A stretch of DNA of 64,000 nt from Paenibacillus methanolicus (lineage in GTDB: Bacteria; Bacillota; Bacilli; Paenibacillales; Paenibacillaceae): the NCBI RefSeq assembly GCF_008124765.1, contig NZ_VNHS01000008.1, forward strand, positions 186,001-250,000, written 5' to 3'. Shown here piece by piece: positions 60,577 through 64,000 of this stretch (position 1 is its first letter; every line of letters starts with the position of its first letter). A model generated the notes under the pieces. That model did no database searches. It was not told the DNA's origin and was given only the letters and a program-made list of their open reading frames with translations. A program made the translations under genes and the position numbers.

Positions 60577-61869
60577 TTACGCTTGTTCGACGAATTCGTC
60601 CAGCTTGTGACCATGCTGTTCGTAATCCTGCTTATTCAGCGCCACCGTAAGCCGAAGAATTTCACCGTTCACCTCTAGCTCGATTACATCACCGGAACGA
60701 TGGGCTAGAGCCACCAGATCCCCCCGCTCGGCCGGAAATAAGAACGTTCGCGTCGCCCCCGTCACCTTGCTCTGGACAAGATCGAGCAACCTGCCGCGAT
60801 CTTCGGCATTATACGCATTCATCGCGACGGCATCCCCGCTGCTCGCAGGCAGCAGCTCGGAGCCGTCCGTCACGCACAGGTCGATTTTGTTGTACACCGT
60901 AATATGCGGCTTGCCGGAAGCCCCGAGCTCGTTCAAAATCCGGTCGACAACCGCCATTTGCTCATCCCGCATCGGCGAAGAGCTATCGACAACGTGCAGC
61001 ACTAGATCGGCTTCGTTCACTTCTTCGAGCGTCGCGCGAAACGCCGCGATCAAATCCGTCGGCAGGTTCTGGATAAATCCGACCGTATCGGTCAGGACGA
61101 TTTCCTTACCGCTTGGCAGCGTCAGGTTCCGTGAAGTCGGGTCGAGCGTTGCGAACAATTGATTCTCGACGTAGACGTCGGCATTCGTCAGCTCGCGCAG
61201 CAGCGTGGATTTGCCCGCGTTCGTGTAGCCGACCAGCGCGACCTGGATGACGCCCGACTTCTTACGCCGCTCCCGGTGAAGCGTCCGGTGGCGCACCACC
61301 TCTTCGAGTTGCCCCTTCAGATCGGAGATCCGATCCCGGATATGCCGGCGATCGGTCTCGAGCTTGGATTCGCCCGGACCTCTCGTGCCGATCCCGCCGC
61401 CAAGACGCGACAGGTTCTTGCCATGTCCCGACAAGCGAGGCAGCAAATAGCTCAGCTGGGCCAGCTCGACCTGGATGATGCCTTCGCGCGTCTTCGCGCG
61501 CTGCGCGAATATATCCAAAATCAATTGCGTGCGGTCGATAATCTTCAGATCGAGCGCTTCTTCGAGGTTACGCACCTGCGCCCCCGAGAGCTCCTGATCG
61601 AAGATGACCGTCGTCGCGCCGAGTTCCTCGGCTGCCGCCCGTACTTCTTCGACTTTGCCTTTGCCGATAAACCATTTGGAATCCGGCGTCTCTTTGTTCT
61701 GCGTGAGCGACGTCAGCACTTCCACGCCTGCCGTCTCCGCCAAATTGACAAGCTCCTGCAGAGAGTGTTCCGGGTCGCCCGATGCGCGTTTGACTTCATT
61801 GGTCACCAGGCTCACTAGTATGGCGCGGTCCTGCATCTCGTGCTCGGTTTCGTAGGTGGTTGGTCGCAT
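60577..61869 (-). CDS. hflX: Ribosome-associated GTPase HflX (YnbA)
   Basis: 430 residues. N-terminal HflX domain with glycine-rich linker (LSGHGKNLSRLGGGIGTRGPGESKLETDRR) and a C-terminal G domain: G1 VGYTNAGKST, G2 with FATLDPTSR, G3 LTDTVGFIQNLP, G4 YNKIDL. HflX splits stalled ribosomes, notably in heat stress. ATG 61869 has GAGGAG further upstream than usual; the Met 11 codons later is an alternative start. Confidence 0.95.
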   Translation of the reverse strand: MRPTTYETEHEMQDRAILVSLVTNEVKRASGDPEHSLQELVNLAETAGVEVLTSLTQNKETPDSKWFIGKGKVEEVRAAAEELGATTVIFDQELSGAQVRNLEEALDLKIIDRTQLILDIFAQRAKTREGIIQVELAQLSYLLPRLSGHGKNLSRLGGGIGTRGPGESKLETDRRHIRDRISDLKGQLEEVVRHRTLHRERRKKSGVIQVALVGYTNAGKSTLLRELTNADVYVENQLFATLDPTSRNLTLPSGKEIVLTDTVGFIQNLPTDLIAAFRATLEEVNEADLVLHVVDSSSPMRDEQMAVVDRILNELGASGKPHITVYNKIDLCVTDGSELLPASSGDAVAMNAYNAEDRGRLLDLVQSKVTGATRTFLFPAERGDLVALAHRSGDVIELEVNGEILRLTVALNKQDYEQHGHKLDEFVEQA

Positions 61870-61895
61870 CCTCTCTTACGCAGCTCCTCTCGATT

Positions 61896-62882
61896 TTAAC
61901 TCTTCGCATCCCATCGAAGATCTTCCGGCCGGATCGCCATCAGCTCCTGCTTGCCGGGCGAAGCGCTCGGATATTGCGTCAGCAGCCGAACAGCCTGATG
62001 CCGGAAGCCCTTCTCGATAATATTACGCACATAACGCGCATTGCTAAACGAATACAGCGACGCCGTCTTCTCCGCCATCAAATGCTGACGCAGCTTGAAG
62101 AGCGCTTGAGGCATCAACGTATACTCGCGATCCTTGGCCATGAGCTCGGCAATCTGAATGAGTTGATCGATGCTGTAATCCGGAAATTCGATCTGAATCG
62201 GAAAGCGAGACGGAAGACCGGGGTTTGTCATCAAGAATTGCTCGATCTCGAGCGGATAGCCTGCCAGAATCAGCACGAACTGGTTGCGATTATCCTCCAT
62301 CGCTTTCACCAACGTGTCAATCGCTTCCTTGCCGAAATCTTTCTCTCCGCCTCTTGCCAGGCTGTAAGCCTCGTCGACGAACAGCACGCCGCCGAGCGCC
62401 TTCCGGACGAGGTCTCTTGTCTTCTGGGCGGTATGTCCGATATATTCGCCCACCAAATCAGCCCGCTCCACCTCGATCAGATGGCCTTTGGACAGCACGC
62501 CCATTTTGTTGAACAGCTTGGCGACGATGCGGGCAATGGTCGTTTTGCCGGTCCCCGGATTGCCCTTGAAAATCATATGATAGACATGCGATCCGCTCGC
62601 AAGCCCCGCTTCCGTCCGCATTCGGCTCACTTGCAGCAGCGCGTAGATCTCATAAATAAGCAGCTTGACGTTATCCAACCCCACCATGGCTTCCAGTTCC
62701 TTGCTAATGTCCAAATACGGATCGCCAGGCGTTTGCGGCTTGACCGCCACCGGCGGCTCAGGCTCCAGCGTGGGGGCAGCGCCGGTCGATACGTAAGGCT
62801 CGTGACTGCGAAGCACGACATTAATCTGCCTGGAAGGCCTTGCGCCTCCCGTTTGCCCGGCTGAACCGGCTCGTTCGTTCAT
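61896..62882 (-). CDS. spoVK: Stage V sporulation protein K (AAA ATPase)
   Basis: 328 residues of a CbxX/CfqX-type AAA ATPase. Walker A GNPGTGKTT (107-115), Walker B GVLFVDEAYSL, sensor-type LAGYP and arginine-finger region GLPSRFPIQIEFPDY. A disordered Pro-rich N-terminus (1-55) precedes it. SpoVK is needed for spore maturation in Bacillus and is made in the mother cell. AGGTGAT precedes the ATG; a sigma-E-like promoter lies about 100 nt upstream. Confidence 0.93.
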   Translation of the reverse strand: MNERAGSAGQTGGARPSRQINVVLRSHEPYVSTGAAPTLEPEPPVAVKPQTPGDPYLDISKELEAMVGLDNVKLLIYEIYALLQVSRMRTEAGLASGSHVYHMIFKGNPGTGKTTIARIVAKLFNKMGVLSKGHLIEVERADLVGEYIGHTAQKTRDLVRKALGGVLFVDEAYSLARGGEKDFGKEAIDTLVKAMEDNRNQFVLILAGYPLEIEQFLMTNPGLPSRFPIQIEFPDYSIDQLIQIAELMAKDREYTLMPQALFKLRQHLMAEKTASLYSFSNARYVRNIIEKGFRHQAVRLLTQYPSASPGKQELMAIRPEDLRWDAKS

Positions 62883-62984
62883 TGCCCGATCACCTATCCT
62901 TCGTATCCTGTTTCGTCCGGCGTCTTCGAAGCTGATTAATGATGGTGCCTCATGAGAGTCTAGCTCACGTACGCCGCACTACCC

Positions 62985-63013
62985 ATTGTATTCTTGCAGA
63001 ATGGGGCATATTA
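62985..63013 (-). promoter_or_regulatory. Sigma-E-like promoter of spoVK
   Basis: Minus strand TAATATG (63007-63013, 6 of 7 to KMATATT), 14-nt spacer, AATACAAT (62985-62992, 7 of 8 to CATACANT), about 100 nt before the start. Mother-cell control is known for Bacillus spoVK. Confidence 0.6.
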
Positions 63014-63045
63014 ACAGATTCGGGATAAGCAATCGAGCGCATGTG

Positions 63046-63723
63046 TTAGAAGCTGCCCGGCCAGCGAACGCCCATGCGCATAAACAGTTCGTCGAGCTTC
63101 CATTTGGTGTAAGCCAGCACCTCGCGGGACTGGTTGTACGTCGCCGACAACTTCACGGATTTGGTCCCGGCCGTAACCGTGTTCTTATAGCCTAAGTACT
63201 CGGCGATATCGGCAGAGCGGGAAGCGTGGTAATCGTGCGTGACGATAATCAGACTGTCCCAGCCATGCTTTGCGGCGATTGGCTGACTGAAGCGTAAGTT
63301 CTCGTACGTGCTGCGCGCATCGTTCTCAAGGACGATCCGCTCCGTCGGCACGCCCTTGGCGACCAAATAATCGCGCATTCCCTCCGCCTCGGTCAGCTTG
63401 GATCCATTGTGATCCAATCCGCCGGACACGATAAAATGTTGAACATTGCCCTGCTTAAATAACGTATGGGCATAATCCAGCCGTTCTTGCAGTCCCGGGC
63501 TAGGCTTGTCCTTCCAGAGCGCGGCCCCCAGCACGATCGCGGCGTCGGCCTTCGGAAGCGGTTTCGGCAGTGAATAGCCGTTGATTGTCCACAATAGATA
63601 TCCGAACCAGAAGGCCAGCAGCGCGCATCCGGTAAAGGCGACGCGGAGAAGCAGCGCAAAAACGCGAAACCGCCTTTTTTTGCGCTGCTGCTTCTTACGC
63701 GGCTTAACGGCCGGCGCCGTCAT
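63046..63723 (-). CDS. YdcF/DUF218-family membrane-anchored protein
   Basis: 225 residues: a strongly basic N-terminus (KPRKKQQRKKRRFR), one transmembrane helix (about 24-47), then a DUF218 domain outside: AAIVLGAALWKDKPSPGLQERL, FIVSGGLDHNGS, GVPTERIVLENDARSTYEN and LIIVTHDYHASRSADIAEYLG. DUF218 proteins such as SanA, YdcF and ElyC relate to envelope metabolism; the exact role is unknown. The ATG overlaps the DUF402 gene stop by 4 nt, with GAGGTGAGCG upstream. Confidence 0.87.
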   Translation of the reverse strand: MTAPAVKPRKKQQRKKRRFRVFALLLRVAFTGCALLAFWFGYLLWTINGYSLPKPLPKADAAIVLGAALWKDKPSPGLQERLDYAHTLFKQGNVQHFIVSGGLDHNGSKLTEAEGMRDYLVAKGVPTERIVLENDARSTYENLRFSQPIAAKHGWDSLIIVTHDYHASRSADIAEYLGYKNTVTAGTKSVKLSATYNQSREVLAYTKWKLDELFMRMGVRWPGSF

Positions 63724-64000
63724 GATTCGCTCACCTCGCCGTTCTGAACGACAAGCGTCTTGCGGTGCTTCAAGCTTAACGTGAAATAACGGAATCGACC
63801 GCTCTTGATCGCCGACAACAGACGTCCGGCCGTCTTGCGCGCGAGCGCCGCGTCCTTGTTCGTCACGGTGCCGTGCCGCACGGCATCCTCCAGTTCGTCC
63901 TCGTCGAGAAGAAACACTTCGCCGCTAGGCAGTACGACGACGTCTAAATACAGATCGTCGAACCAGGGAACTTGCTGATCCGTGAGCCCTTGGGTTTTGC
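63720..64000 (-). CDS. DUF402 nucleoside phosphatase-like protein, C-terminal part (5' truncated by window edge)
   Basis: The frame is open to the right edge, so only the last ~93 residues are seen. The segment VPWFDDLYLDVVVLPSGEVF followed by LLDEDELEDAV and KTAGRLLSAIKSGRF matches the C-terminal half of DUF402 proteins (YgaC/FAU-1-like), some of which hydrolyse nucleoside di/triphosphates. Catalytic aspartates of that family fall in the LYLDVV and LDEDEL segments, both present. It is translationally coupled to the downstream ydcF-type gene. Confidence 0.82.
   Translation of the reverse strand, partial: KTQGLTDQQVPWFDDLYLDVVVLPSGEVFLLDEDELEDAVRHGTVTNKDAALARKTAGRLLSAIKSGRFRYFTLSLKHRKTLVVQNGEVSES

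Overview
The window looks like chromosome from an endospore-forming member of the Bacillales, most likely a Paenibacillaceae (Paenibacillus/Cohnella type). Evidence: GC-rich coding sequence with strong GGAGG-type ribosome binding sites and many TTG/GTG starts; spore genes (tlp, spoVK with a sigma-E-like promoter); the Firmicutes SOS pair lexA/yneA followed by ynzC; and the spoVK-hflX(ynbA)-ynbB-glnR-glnA block in the order known from Bacillus subtilis. I see no rRNA, tRNA, prophage, IS element or CRISPR array. Most genes lie on the minus strand.

Layout. 1-9.4 kb: end of a ypdA-type reductase, then metabolic and unknown genes (aldehyde dehydrogenase, YdjC deacetylase, kinase-like phosphotransferase, MOSC protein, permease), a membrane-anchored Spo0F-like receiver with a small membrane partner, and an ABC ATPase. 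9.5-15.2 kb: a small plus-strand gene behind two LexA boxes, a 45-residue spore-like small gene, a HAD phosphatase, topB and a membrane-bound glucosaminidase-like protein. 15.3-23.3 kb: gltD, dihydrofolate reductase and the complete pdhABCD operon. 23.5-31.9 kb: esterase, tyrosine phosphatase/TRIC pair, thiN, a MutS2 relative without Smr domain, a candidate structured RNA with its own promoter and terminator, and an MBL/GNAT/GNAT/nitrilase cluster. 32-46 kb: a two-component system, a Ser/Thr kinase fused to a degenerate ParA-like domain, an FtsJ-like methyltransferase, an ABC ATPase, a cREC/nfo/fpg repair cluster, NagD-like phosphatase, mrfAB, a YfhP-type membrane protein and tlp. 46-54 kb: rnz, metH, mtnD, HAD, a membrane protein and an aldo/keto reductase. 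54-64 kb: ynzC-yneA<>lexA, a holin-like gene, a parvulin foldase, glnRA, ynbB, hflX, spoVK, ydcF and the start-truncated DUF402 gene.

Themes. DNA damage is strongly represented: lexA, yneA, mrfAB, nfo, fpg, topB, a MutS2 relative and an unrecognised small gene under tandem LexA boxes. Nitrogen and one-carbon metabolism are represented by glnRA, gltD, metH, mtnD and dihydrofolate reductase. The best candidates for undescribed biology are the SOS-controlled 73-residue protein (9593-9814), the ~210-nt RNA at 28718-28927, the kinase/pseudo-ATPase fusion (34329-35987), the membrane-tethered receiver protein (7336-7929) with a possible AUA-started partner, and the pseudoknot-plus-terminator element between glnA and the foldase gene (57217-57376). 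All functional calls are from sequence reading alone; no database search was possible.
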